From: Candidatus Thorarchaeota archaeon
GTDB lineage: Archaea > Asgardarchaeota > Thorarchaeia > Thorarchaeales > Thorarchaeaceae
Length of the DNA: 8,922 nt
Assembly (NCBI GenBank): GCA_030642465.1
Contig: DAOWNS010000057.1
Span: forward strand, 1-8,922
Direction: 5' to 3'
Part shown: positions 1-6,743 of the stretch, in pieces
Position numbering within the stretch: the first letter of the stretch is position 1
Layout of the letters: each line of letters opens with the position of its first letter
The notes under the pieces: generated by a model
What the model saw: the letters and a program-made list of their open reading frames with translations, nothing else
Databases searched by the model: none
What the model was told of the DNA's origin: nothing
Made by a program: the position numbers and the translations under genes

Positions 1-1152
1 GCATATGTCACAACGATTCATGATGAGGATTTGTTTGAGGCGGCCGCAAAATCCGTTAAGCTCGCGAAAGTATCAGTGCCCGACCCGGATTTTCTCGCAT
101 TACCATCCTACGATGGGATCTATCCTACTGTAAAGGGGCTCTTCGACCCGGCAATTAGGAGTCTCTCATCTGAAGACGCCGCAGAGCTAATCATGCGGAC
201 TGTCGATGCTACAAATGAGGCAGTTGACTCTAAGCAAACTGCCGTGGAAGCACAGCTGAGCGCATCCGCTGGGGCAAGGGCAATAGTCAACTCCCTTGGG
301 ATATGCGGCTCCGTGGAAACCGCATTCATGTTCATCAACAGCTCTCCCACTGTCAAGGACGAAACTGAACAGACTACCAGCTATGAGTTTCAGGTATCTA
401 GAAACCTCAAGAGCATAGATCCTGAATGGGTTGGTTCTACTGCAGGGCGCAATGCAATAAACAATCTCGGTAGTCGAACAATCGAGGGCGGTGACATGCC
501 TATCATTCTCACACCTCTCGCGGTGAGCACTATCATCGGAGGCGGATTTGGAGGCGCCATCAATGCTGAGGAGATTCAATACGGGCGATCATACATAGCA
601 GATGCGCTGGGCGAGTCGATTGCTTCGGAAGCGCTCAGTATCATGGACGACGCTCATATAGCTGGTGGGATTGGCTCTCGACCTTTTGATGCTGAAGGGG
701 TTCCAACGCAACGCACACAGATTCTGCACGGTGGGGTATTGAAGAACATCCTACACAACTCCTATACTGCCAACAAGGACCAAGTGGAGAACACAGGAAA
801 CGCAAGTCGGGCTTCTTACTCTGGACTCCCCTCAATTTCGCCTTCCAACCTTGTTATAGCGCCTGGAAAAGGGAATCTTGATGACCTAGTTTCCGAAATC
901 AAGAAAGGCGTCCTGTTCATGTATACTGGAGACCGTCCAAACATGACGACGGGCGATTTGAGCGCCATGGTGATGGAAGGCCATTTCATTGAGAATGGGG
1001 CGATTGAACATTCGTTGAAAAACACACTCGTAGGCATCAACATGCGTGACCTGCTTCAGAAAGTGAACCGAGTTGGGGCTGACGTTAGGGTGACATCAAC
1101 TGTTGTGACGCCTTCGATTGTGATCGAATCAGCTAGAGTTACTTCGGGATAA
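1..1152 (+). CDS. tldE: TldE/PmbA-family protein (metalloprotease-complex subunit), 5' end missing
   Basis: The reading frame is open from base 1 to the TAA at 1150-1152, so the start lies outside the window; the TTG at 31 is an internal codon because family-like sequence runs through it. About 383 codons are visible. The C-terminal domain carries the family's conserved blocks: GGIGSRPFDAEGVPTQRT, then a GVLKNILHNSYTA-like block, a TGNASR block, SPSNLVIAPG, and a terminal TGD/ENG/DLL region. In TldD the equivalent central helix holds an HExxxH zinc site; here that stretch reads GGAINAEEIQYGRS, with no such site, so this is the TldE (PmbA) partner rather than TldD. In characterised bacteria TldD and TldE form a heterodimer that degrades unfolded peptides and matures some modified peptides in the cytoplasm; TldE shapes the chamber. 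A tldD gene is expected just upstream, outside the window (inference). It converges on argS with a single base between stops. Confidence 0.9.
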   Translation, partial: AYVTTIHDEDLFEAAAKSVKLAKVSVPDPDFLALPSYDGIYPTVKGLFDPAIRSLSSEDAAELIMRTVDATNEAVDSKQTAVEAQLSASAGARAIVNSLGICGSVETAFMFINSSPTVKDETEQTTSYEFQVSRNLKSIDPEWVGSTAGRNAINNLGSRTIEGGDMPIILTPLAVSTIIGGGFGGAINAEEIQYGRSYIADALGESIASEALSIMDDAHIAGGIGSRPFDAEGVPTQRTQILHGGVLKNILHNSYTANKDQVENTGNASRASYSGLPSISPSNLVIAPGKGNLDDLVSEIKKGVLFMYTGDRPNMTTGDLSAMVMEGHFIENGAIEHSLKNTLVGINMRDLLQKVNRVGADVRVTSTVVTPSIVIESARVTSG

Positions 1153-1153
1153 T

Positions 1154-3073
1154 CTACATTTTCTCGACAACTGGAATGCCCAATATTCGTAGACAGTTAC
1201 CCATAGTTATCCTGAATGCAGACACTAGCTCCAAGCGTGCCGCTCTCGTTTTTGGCTCGGCTTTCAATACTGGACATGAATCGTAGAACTTACTAAACAA
1301 TGTAGCCAACTCGTAGCAATATCCTGTAATTCTGTTGGAGCTAAAGCTGGTTCCCCATACATCCTTCTTCAGTCCCCTCACTACTTCGAGAATCTCCTCA
1401 GGGAATCTCGCTATTGCCTTCACCAGCGCGAACTCAACCTCAGAAGACAGCAATGTCAACTCTGCCTTTCCGGTAGGTTCCATCCCAGTCTTTTCGAGAA
1501 TCCTCTGTGCTCTTGCGAATGAATACTGAAGATAGGGAGCGGCATCTCCGTTGAAATCTAGTGCCTCATCCCATCTGAATGTAATTTTCCTGTCGGGTGA
1601 TGCCTTCAGCATGAAGTACCTAACTGCGCCAGTGCCCACTTTAGCGCCTACGATTTCCTTGAACTCATTGCTTTCATCGGGGTTGCGTTTTGCCACCTCT
1701 TCCTTTGCGAGTTCGGTTGCTTTGTCCAAAACGTCATCAGTTGAGTATCCAATCCATGTCCCCTTTCTCCCAGAGAAGTCTGCGTCCTCAAGACCAACGA
1801 ATTCGTAGGCAACATGGTGGGAATTAAGGCTCTGTTCGTGGTGTCCGAGTAAATCTAGGATGGTGTAAATTAACCTCTGTGGGTGTGCTTGAGCGGATGC
1901 AATAACGTTGTAAACAATATCAAATCCCCCTAAGTTGCGGTCAGACCCATCCAATGCTGTCCTATACACATCTTCGCCGTTCGCTTGCTCCTCAAACACG
2001 CTATAATGAAATGGATCCTTGATGACGCCGAATTTCCACATTTGAAATGCAACATCCGCTCCAGTGTATGTCCGTGTTCCATCTGACCTGAAGAGGACCT
2101 TGTGGGGGTCCTTCATGTCCTTGAACTCCTCCATTGCAGCCAGGTTCGCAACGATGCAGCCCTTCTTCTCTCCTTCCGTCAGCTCCAAGATGTTCTCTGC
2201 CTGCAGCATTAGATCTTTGGCAGTCTGCAAGAGGCCGCTGTGTGCAATCGAGCTCTCCCAAATCTGATAGTTCTTGTAGATGCCCAGACGATACGCTGTT
2301 TGACACTGGGCTTTGAGACACAGAGTGACCATCTCGGCGCTCCGCTTTGCCTCCTCTGAATTCAGGTCTTCCAACCTGCGGGTGATTTCGCGAATCTCGT
2401 TTTCTACGCCACTATCATTCTCTGTTACTTTCTGAACTTCGACATAGAGATGGCCTAGGAAGTGATCCATCTTCTCTGAAACCTTTGCCAAATCCACGTC
2501 ATCATGCATTATCTTCCATGTGAGCTGGGCAATTTGCAGCCCAAGGTCGTTGATGTAATCGATTCTGACAACTTCGAAACCCACTGACTCAAGGATGTTC
2601 GCGAGTGTATCGCCCAGTATTGCGTTGCGTGCGTGACCTATGTGCCAAGGCTTGGAGGGATTCACTGCGGGGGATTCGATAAGTGCCCGAGTGCCCTTAA
2701 ACTCCTCAGTCATGCCGTACGTGGCATTGATTTTGCATACTTCACTCACGACACGCCTTGCGAACTCTTCCCGATCAAAGAAGAAATTGATGTATGGCCC
2801 TTTTGCCACAATCCTGTCCAACAATGGCTCTTTCTTCGCCTCTTTCTCGAGGCTTTGAGTAATTTCAGTGGCAATGGCGGCTGGGCTCTTCTTCAATTCC
2901 TTTGCCAGTCGGAATGACACCGTGCTAGCAATGTCACCGAGGTCCGGGTCTGGAGGGATCTCAATGTACTTTCGAACTGTTTCAGAGTCAGTTGAAGCCA
3001 CCTTGACCAACAACTGAATAACCAGCTCAGCTGCGGCATTCCAAGGGTTGTTGGTCTGTGGGGTTGGACTCAC
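1154..3073 (-). CDS. argS: Arginyl-tRNA synthetase
   Basis: Class I aminoacyl-tRNA synthetase that charges tRNA-Arg with arginine in the cytoplasm; 639 residues, within the usual size range. Domains in order: an N-terminal ArgS additional domain (about 12-110, with the GDIAS stretch that contacts the tRNA D-loop in homologues), the catalytic Rossmann core with a perfect HIGH signature at 144-147 inside PSKPWHIGHARNAILGD, and the second signature reduced to SGRKG at 434-438, the usual KMSKS deviation in many ArgS. A DALR-type anticodon-binding domain follows from about 508 (DAAPYLQYSFARAQRIL) to the typical ending LGIPVVEKM. The start is GTG (CAC on the + strand at 3071-3073) with an AGAGG about 11 bases upstream; no better in-frame ATG is seen. 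It is divergent from tfb and convergent with tldE. No key residue seems lost and the identification is secure; only the exact start is open. Confidence 0.97.
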   Translation of the reverse strand: MSPTPQTNNPWNAAAELVIQLLVKVASTDSETVRKYIEIPPDPDLGDIASTVSFRLAKELKKSPAAIATEITQSLEKEAKKEPLLDRIVAKGPYINFFFDREEFARRVVSEVCKINATYGMTEEFKGTRALIESPAVNPSKPWHIGHARNAILGDTLANILESVGFEVVRIDYINDLGLQIAQLTWKIMHDDVDLAKVSEKMDHFLGHLYVEVQKVTENDSGVENEIREITRRLEDLNSEEAKRSAEMVTLCLKAQCQTAYRLGIYKNYQIWESSIAHSGLLQTAKDLMLQAENILELTEGEKKGCIVANLAAMEEFKDMKDPHKVLFRSDGTRTYTGADVAFQMWKFGVIKDPFHYSVFEEQANGEDVYRTALDGSDRNLGGFDIVYNVIASAQAHPQRLIYTILDLLGHHEQSLNSHHVAYEFVGLEDADFSGRKGTWIGYSTDDVLDKATELAKEEVAKRNPDESNEFKEIVGAKVGTGAVRYFMLKASPDRKITFRWDEALDFNGDAAPYLQYSFARAQRILEKTGMEPTGKAELTLLSSEVEFALVKAIARFPEEILEVVRGLKKDVWGTSFSSNRITGYCYELATLFSKFYDSCPVLKAEPKTRAARLELVSAFRITMGNCLRILGIPVVEKM

Positions 3074-3116
3074 TTTGTGTGTCGCCTCTTAATGTACAGA
3101 GCAAGCTGTTGTTTCT

Positions 3117-3126
3117 TCATAAAGTA
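3117..3126 (-). promoter_or_regulatory. Possible TATA box for argS
   Basis: On the - strand this reads TTTACTTTATG-like sequence, about 45-50 bases upstream of the GTG start. Initiation about 26 bases downstream of its centre would give a short leader (about 20 bases) that still contains the AGAGG near 3085-3089. A second AT-rich candidate (CATATAG on the - strand) lies near 3168-3174. Position and composition are the only evidence. Confidence 0.3.
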
Positions 3127-3276
3127 AACGCTACTTGTGATTACAATTGTTGTTTTGCTTACGGTTACTATATGTCCACTCGAGTTGATTCCGAGATTAC
3201 TTTTTGGCCGACTACAGCCATCCATTGGTTAAAGATTAATGACTTTTTGCAGATGATAAAATAATAACTAATAAAC

Positions 3277-3292
3277 AATTATATATTTAAGT
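3277..3292 (+). promoter_or_regulatory. Probable TATA box (with BRE-like purine stretch) for tfb
   Basis: The sequence AATTATATATTTAAGT is the best TATA element in the window, preceded by an A-rich stretch (ATAAACA) that could serve as BRE. Initiation about 26 bases downstream would fall near 3310-3315, giving a leader of about 75 bases to the ATG at 3389, or about 160 bases to the ATG at 3473. A second, weaker box (CTTATATT) lies at 3307-3314 and would put the transcript start next to the inverted repeat at 3339-3355. Confidence 0.5.
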
Positions 3293-3338
3293 AATCGGTA
3301 AACAGACTTATATTCATTTTTATCTCGGCATAAATGCT

Positions 3339-3360
3339 CGTTCTCTTTGAGAACGGTTCT
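3339..3360. repeat. Overlapping inverted repeats in the tfb leader
   Basis: A perfect 7-base inverted repeat with a 3-base spacer, CGTTCTC-TTT-GAGAACG, occupies 3339-3355. Its right arm is reused in a second inverted repeat, AGAAC-G-GTTCT, at 3350-3360. There are thus three related half-sites in a row (GTTCTC, GAGAAC, GGTTCT). It lies downstream of the proposed TATA box and upstream of the tfb start. It could be an operator bound by a dimeric repressor or a hairpin in the mRNA leader; nothing in the window decides this. Confidence 0.5.
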
Positions 3361-3388
3361 AGTCCCGCGCCCCAACTAGCGTTCCTCC

Positions 3389-4438
3389 ATGCGCCGTGGA
3401 AGAACATACCACATAGGTATCACCGATAGCTCTAATGGCGACACCGCCTTAAACCGTGGTTGTCGCAGGGAGATGATTCGACTGGCCAGTAAACAACAGA
3501 AGACTAGGAAATCTCGTGAGCACAACATTAGTACGGCCAACAAAATCTGTTCTTCTTGTAGTTCTGACAGAATCTACATTGACAAAACTCGTGGTGAAGT
3601 TATCTGTTCCAGCTGCGGACTTGTTCTTTCTGATCGTTCGATTGATACAGGACCTGAGTGGCGTGCATTCACTGCTGATGAACAAAATAGTCGTCAGCGT
3701 GTGGGTGGCCCAACTGATTGGAGTAAGTTCGATCAGGGTCTAACAACCATAATCGGACGTCAGAATGTTGACGCATCAGGACGGAAGCTGACTTCTACAC
3801 GTAGAGCACAGATTCATAGACTACGCAAGTGGCAAATCCGTACTAAGGTTCACTCCTCTGACAAACGAAATCTTGCGGTTGCAATGACGGAACTTCATCG
3901 GATAAGCTCTCAGATGAGTATCCCCTACTCAATTCGAGAAACCGCTGCTGTACTCTACAGGAAAGCTCTGCGGAAGCGATTAACCCGAGGCCGTACAATC
4001 CTCGGGATGATTGCAGCCTCGCTGTACCTTGCTTGCAGAATCCATACGGTCCCGAGACCCTTGGAGGAAGTATGCGATCAGATACACATCACTCGCAAGG
4101 AGCTAAGCCTGTGTGTGCGCCTCATCCTGCGATACCTTAACCTCAAGGTCCCATTCAGCAAACCAGCTGAGTTCGTCCATCGATTTGGCACTGAGCTCAA
4201 TCTTCCTGGCGCAGCCAAGAAGAAGGCGATTGACATCCTTGAACAGGCTTGCGAACAGAGACTCACAATTGGTAAGGATCCAAAAGGGATGGCTGCTGCA
4301 GCGATATATGTTGCAAGCATCCTCACAGGCTCACGCCGGACACAATTGGAGATTGCTCGTACTGCACGGGTCACTGAAGTTACCGTAAGAAATCGCTACA
4401 AGGAAATGGTTGAGAAGCTAGGAATTTCAACCTCGTAA
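3389..4438 (+). CDS. tfb: Transcription initiation factor IIB (TFB)
   Basis: Archaeal TFIIB homologue; it binds the TBP-TATA complex and BRE DNA and recruits RNA polymerase. The 349-residue frame has, in order: a basic N-terminal extension (1-50); a zinc ribbon with C54-x2-C57 and C73-x2-C76; the B-reader/linker (EWRAFTADEQNSRQRVGGP, 90-108); and two cyclin repeats (about 160-245 and 255-345). The second repeat contains the BRE-reading helix-turn-helix, TQLEIARTARVTEVTVRNRY (318-337). The start is uncertain: the ATG at 3389 has no Shine-Dalgarno sequence (TCCTCC lies directly before it), while the in-frame ATG at 3473 (residue 29) would give 321 residues, closer to typical TFB length. I report the longer frame; the first 28 residues are the doubtful part. 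Upstream repeats suggest special regulation (inference). Archaea often carry several TFBs, so this need not be the only one. Confidence 0.95.
   Translation: MRRGRTYHIGITDSSNGDTALNRGCRREMIRLASKQQKTRKSREHNISTANKICSSCSSDRIYIDKTRGEVICSSCGLVLSDRSIDTGPEWRAFTADEQNSRQRVGGPTDWSKFDQGLTTIIGRQNVDASGRKLTSTRRAQIHRLRKWQIRTKVHSSDKRNLAVAMTELHRISSQMSIPYSIRETAAVLYRKALRKRLTRGRTILGMIAASLYLACRIHTVPRPLEEVCDQIHITRKELSLCVRLILRYLNLKVPFSKPAEFVHRFGTELNLPGAAKKKAIDILEQACEQRLTIGKDPKGMAAAAIYVASILTGSRRTQLEIARTARVTEVTVRNRYKEMVEKLGISTS
3438..3466 (+). repeat. Hairpin-forming inverted repeat before the alternative tfb start
   Basis: GCGACACC (3438-3445) can pair with GGTTGTCGC (3458-3466) with one bulged T, closing a 12-base loop. 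It ends seven bases before the ATG at 3473 and just before GGGAG (3468-3472). If translation starts at 3473 this is a leader structure close to the initiation site; if it starts at 3389 it is simply coding sequence and may be chance. Confidence 0.35.
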
Positions 4439-4476
4439 CAATTCCATGGTAAGTGGGGCTCGGCTTGATTGTCGAA

Positions 4477-4495
4477 TCCCCCTCCCCTCTCTTTT
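4477..4495 (+). terminator. Pyrimidine tract after tfb, possible terminator
   Basis: A run of 19 pyrimidines ending in CTCTTTT begins about 40 bases after the tfb stop codon. Archaeal RNA polymerase terminates at T-rich tracts in the non-template strand, but only four consecutive Ts are present, so the call is weak. A 6-base inverted repeat, GGAATT/AATTCC, spans the tfb stop (4421-4445) and may add structure. Confidence 0.3.
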
Positions 4496-4518
4496 GAAAG
4501 CCGCCTACTACTAGTATC

Positions 4519-4528
4519 CCATATAGGC
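4519..4528 (+). promoter_or_regulatory. Possible TATA box for the longin-domain gene
   Basis: CCATATAGGC lies about 31 bases before the ATG at 4555. Initiation about 26 bases downstream of its centre falls near 4550, giving an almost leaderless transcript starting at that ATG. This favours the ATG at 4555 over the TTG at 4534, which lies between box and predicted start site, and suggests the gene is transcribed apart from tfb. Confidence 0.4.
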
Positions 4529-4554
4529 TTATTTTGCAGCATTTCGATTCAATT

Positions 4555-5406
4555 ATGGAGACAGAAGATATCATGTCTGGCCGACGCGCTGTTCAAGGGA
4601 TTTGGCTGATAGAGCGTGGGTCAGGTCGAAACTTGGTTGCTAAAGCCTACACAGAAATCGACATAGATATGGACCTGATTGCGCCTTTCCTATCTGCTAC
4701 CCATACTTTCATCGATCGCGCCTCATCCGAGGAGCTGCAGACTATTGATACAGAGTCCAACCGATATGTGTGGGTGGCGAATGACTTCCTTCTCTTTGTG
4801 ATGGTTGTTTCCAAGGGCGCCCGACTCGGGCACATGCGATTCATCCTCGAGTATGCCTTGGCAGAGTTCATGCGCAACGAGGTACCGAAAAACTCTGACG
4901 TGACTACAATGCTAAAGCGTTGGCACGGCACCACAAGTACCTTCAAGCATTTTGAGGAATACGTGGATGAACTGATTTCCCAGTACGAATCGACCGATGA
5001 GTCTCTTACTGCAGGCAAAGCGATGGACTGCCTTGCAGTGTATAGCCATCTGTTCCGTGCCATATTGCGGGTGAAAATCCCAAAGAAGACTCGCACCAAG
5101 CTAACAAAGAAGATTCGCGAACTAGCCCAACCAGTGCTTGAACTGGACCCCGTCCTTTCTGAAATCCAGATTGATGATGGTGGCGTAGAGATTCTGCACT
5201 TGGATATTTCAAAGATCAATTACCGCACGCTTCGTCAGGGTCTGGAGATGTTGCTACAGGTCGTGACAGAAGCCACACGTGAAACCGTTACCCAGGCTGC
5301 TTTTAGAAAAATGATATTCGACAAAGCTATGCCATATGTCAAGAGGGATATCGAGCGTCTGCAGCTGTACTGCATACTAGATGACGTTGTCCGCTATCTC
5401 TTCTAG
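4555..5406 (+). CDS. Longin-like domain protein of Asgard type, unknown role
   Basis: 283 residues from the ATG at 4555. An upstream in-frame TTG (4534) is unlikely given the TATA-like box; an ATG at 4573 is also possible. The N-terminal part (about 14-110) has the pattern I associate with archaeal longin-like domains: a strand with GIWLIERGSGRNL, a short acidic segment EIDIDMDLIAPFLSATHTF leading into a helix, a strand pair (ELQTIDTES / RYVWVAND / LLFVMVVSK), and a long amphipathic helix ending in FMRNEVP. Residues 110-200 are mainly charged helix and 215-283 (from VEILHLDISKINY to the end) form a second, probably helical domain I do not recognise. No signal peptide, transmembrane segment or metal motif is seen. 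Longin domains bind small GTPases and trafficking partners in eukaryotes; a role with Asgard small GTPases is inference only. The stop TAG lies in a CTAG shared with the opposing methyltransferase gene. Homology is judged by eye. Confidence 0.7.
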   Translation: METEDIMSGRRAVQGIWLIERGSGRNLVAKAYTEIDIDMDLIAPFLSATHTFIDRASSEELQTIDTESNRYVWVANDFLLFVMVVSKGARLGHMRFILEYALAEFMRNEVPKNSDVTTMLKRWHGTTSTFKHFEEYVDELISQYESTDESLTAGKAMDCLAVYSHLFRAILRVKIPKKTRTKLTKKIRELAQPVLELDPVLSEIQIDDGGVEILHLDISKINYRTLRQGLEMLLQVVTEATRETVTQAAFRKMIFDKAMPYVKRDIERLQLYCILDDVVRYLF

Positions 5407-6743
5407 CGTTTTCCAAGCATGATAATCGTTCGCTCAACTGCTTGTCCCATCTTCCTCTCAGGCAGAGTACGACGCTCTGGGCGAATCACTAGCTGCTTAT
5501 CCGTTGACTGAGTTCTGATTGATTTTCGAGGAAGGAATTTGATAATCTCGAAGGCTGTCCCCTTGATTATCTGGTCAAACTCAATGCTGACTTGTCCCTT
5601 TGTTGTGTTAATCACAGGGGTTGTCATGGCTATCCTTCCGTCCGGTCCAAGACATGGTTCCATGCCTTTCAAGGAGTTACGGTACAGTTTCGTTAGCTCC
5701 ACGATGCTCTCTTCAGCATCTTTTCGCTCAGGTCGCTTGGTATAGACTGGGCCCAAGACGGGTTCAAATGCGATTGCATCCACAGTCTTACCAACAACTT
5801 CTATCGCCCTGCGAGCATCGCCTTTTAGGATCCTGAAATCGAGTTTCTCCCCTAAGTCGGAACTTAACCATCTCAGATTTAATCGAGCACCTTGTACAGC
5901 ATCGCCATCAATGTCTATCCCTATACATTTCATACCTAGAATTGCAGCTTCCATCAATAGAGTCCCCGTACCACAGAATGGATCTAATATTGTGTCGCCT
6001 GGTTTTGCGCCTGCAAGCGTCAATAGGGTTCTACAGAGTTTTGGACTCGTGCTGGTCTTAGCGGAAATGTACGGTCTCGATTCATCTCGATATTGCTGAA
6101 GGCGTGAATCGTACACCACCACGGTCTTTCCAATGTGCAGGCTTTCTTCAGTCAGCACTGCGAGCACCTCTGCATTCGGGGGTTTCATCAGGTTGTATCG
6201 GGCGATTGTCTGGGGCCATAATGCGGTGTTAGGACGCTCTTTCTTCCTAGTATCAGGCCCTTCATAAATGTAGTAAGCAGCTCTTCTGGCACCGCGAGAT
6301 AGAAGCCTCCTCTTAGCCCACTCATCTAATCCAAGAGTCAAACGCCTGAGACTAACAGTTGATTCAGCATTGAACGTAGGGTATGTACTAACTCCAAACT
6401 TGATTTTTTTCCCCTTGGGAGATGGCCATATCCTATCTATCCAAGGACACTCCATTAGCTCATTCCTGTATCTCTTGACTGGCCGCCCCTGCTTTGGAAA
6501 CGCCCTCTCTGCGACTGATCGATCGTACTTGATGATTACGCGGCCGATCTTGAAACAGCCTCCAAGCGCTTCCTGAATCTCCACAATTTGAGAATCGGTC
6601 AAGCGCTTGTCAATGTCAACAATGGCTGCATTCCGGGAGTGGTCATTGACATGCGCAGTCAGATTCTGGTCCCTCAGGTAGACAAGCATCTCTGCAATGC
6701 TCAAGAGCCAGTTCTTTCCTAGGATGAAGATGTATTCAGTCAT
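5403..6743 (-). CDS. Trm11/UPF0020-type SAM-dependent RNA methyltransferase, atypical motif IV
   Basis: 446 residues, last gene of the three-gene operon. The N-terminal region (1-75: EYIFILGKNWLLSIAEML...) resembles the N-terminal part of Trm11 proteins preceding the methyltransferase. The Rossmann domain begins near 219 with RDESRPYISAKTSTSPKLCRT-like sequence typical of Trm11. It holds SAM-binding motif I DPFCGTGTLLMEAAILG (254-270), the acidic ribose-binding end GIDID (275-279) and KGDA (307-310). At motif IV, where m2G methyltransferases have D/N-P-P-Y/F, this protein reads FEPVLGP (326-332). The fold and cofactor use are well supported; the target, probably tRNA guanine or another RNA base, is inference, and DNA cannot be excluded. 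Its ATG overlaps the stop of the upstream TIM-barrel gene in ATGA (6740-6743), so the two are probably translationally coupled. Its own TAG (5403-5405) overlaps the longin gene's stop. Confidence 0.85.
   Translation of the reverse strand: MTEYIFILGKNWLLSIAEMLVYLRDQNLTAHVNDHSRNAAIVDIDKRLTDSQIVEIQEALGGCFKIGRVIIKYDRSVAERAFPKQGRPVKRYRNELMECPWIDRIWPSPKGKKIKFGVSTYPTFNAESTVSLRRLTLGLDEWAKRRLLSRGARRAAYYIYEGPDTRKKERPNTALWPQTIARYNLMKPPNAEVLAVLTEESLHIGKTVVVYDSRLQQYRDESRPYISAKTSTSPKLCRTLLTLAGAKPGDTILDPFCGTGTLLMEAAILGMKCIGIDIDGDAVQGARLNLRWLSSDLGEKLDFRILKGDARRAIEVVGKTVDAIAFEPVLGPVYTKRPERKDAEESIVELTKLYRNSLKGMEPCLGPDGRIAMTTPVINTTKGQVSIEFDQIIKGTAFEIIKFLPRKSIRTQSTDKQLVIRPERRTLPERKMGQAVERTIIMLGKR

Larger units (their letters stand above)
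3074..3388. other. Divergent intergenic region between argS and tfb (315 bases)
   Basis: No convincing gene is present. The left part should hold the argS promoter (TATA-like element near 3117-3126 on the - strand) and a small palindrome, ACAATTGT, at 3143-3150. The right part, about 3250-3330, is strikingly AT-rich and holds the tfb promoter candidates, followed by overlapping inverted repeats at 3339-3360. An open frame of 68 codons at 3058-3264 on the + strand overlaps the argS start and has no family resemblance, so I do not call it. Confidence 0.7.

Noticed and set aside
3058..3264. 68-codon open frame on the + strand
   Set aside because: It overlaps the argS start, has no ribosome-binding site, a Cys/Tyr-rich composition unlike real proteins here, and crosses the likely argS promoter.
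3352..3370. tRNA-like T-arm string (GGTTCTAGTCC) in the tfb leader
   Set aside because: The flanking bases cannot form a T-stem (AACGG against CCCGC pairs at only two positions) and no acceptor stem or anticodon arm fits around it.
3426..3490. tRNA-like stretch with a TAGCTC D-arm look and GATTCGA further on
   Set aside because: Anticodon stem, T-stem and acceptor stem do not pair; the region is in frame with tfb and the only sound pairing is the hairpin already listed.
4647..5219. 190-codon open frame on the - strand inside the longin gene
   Set aside because: Antisense to a frame with good protein character; its translation is Ser/Arg-rich with no recognisable motifs, as expected for a shadow frame.
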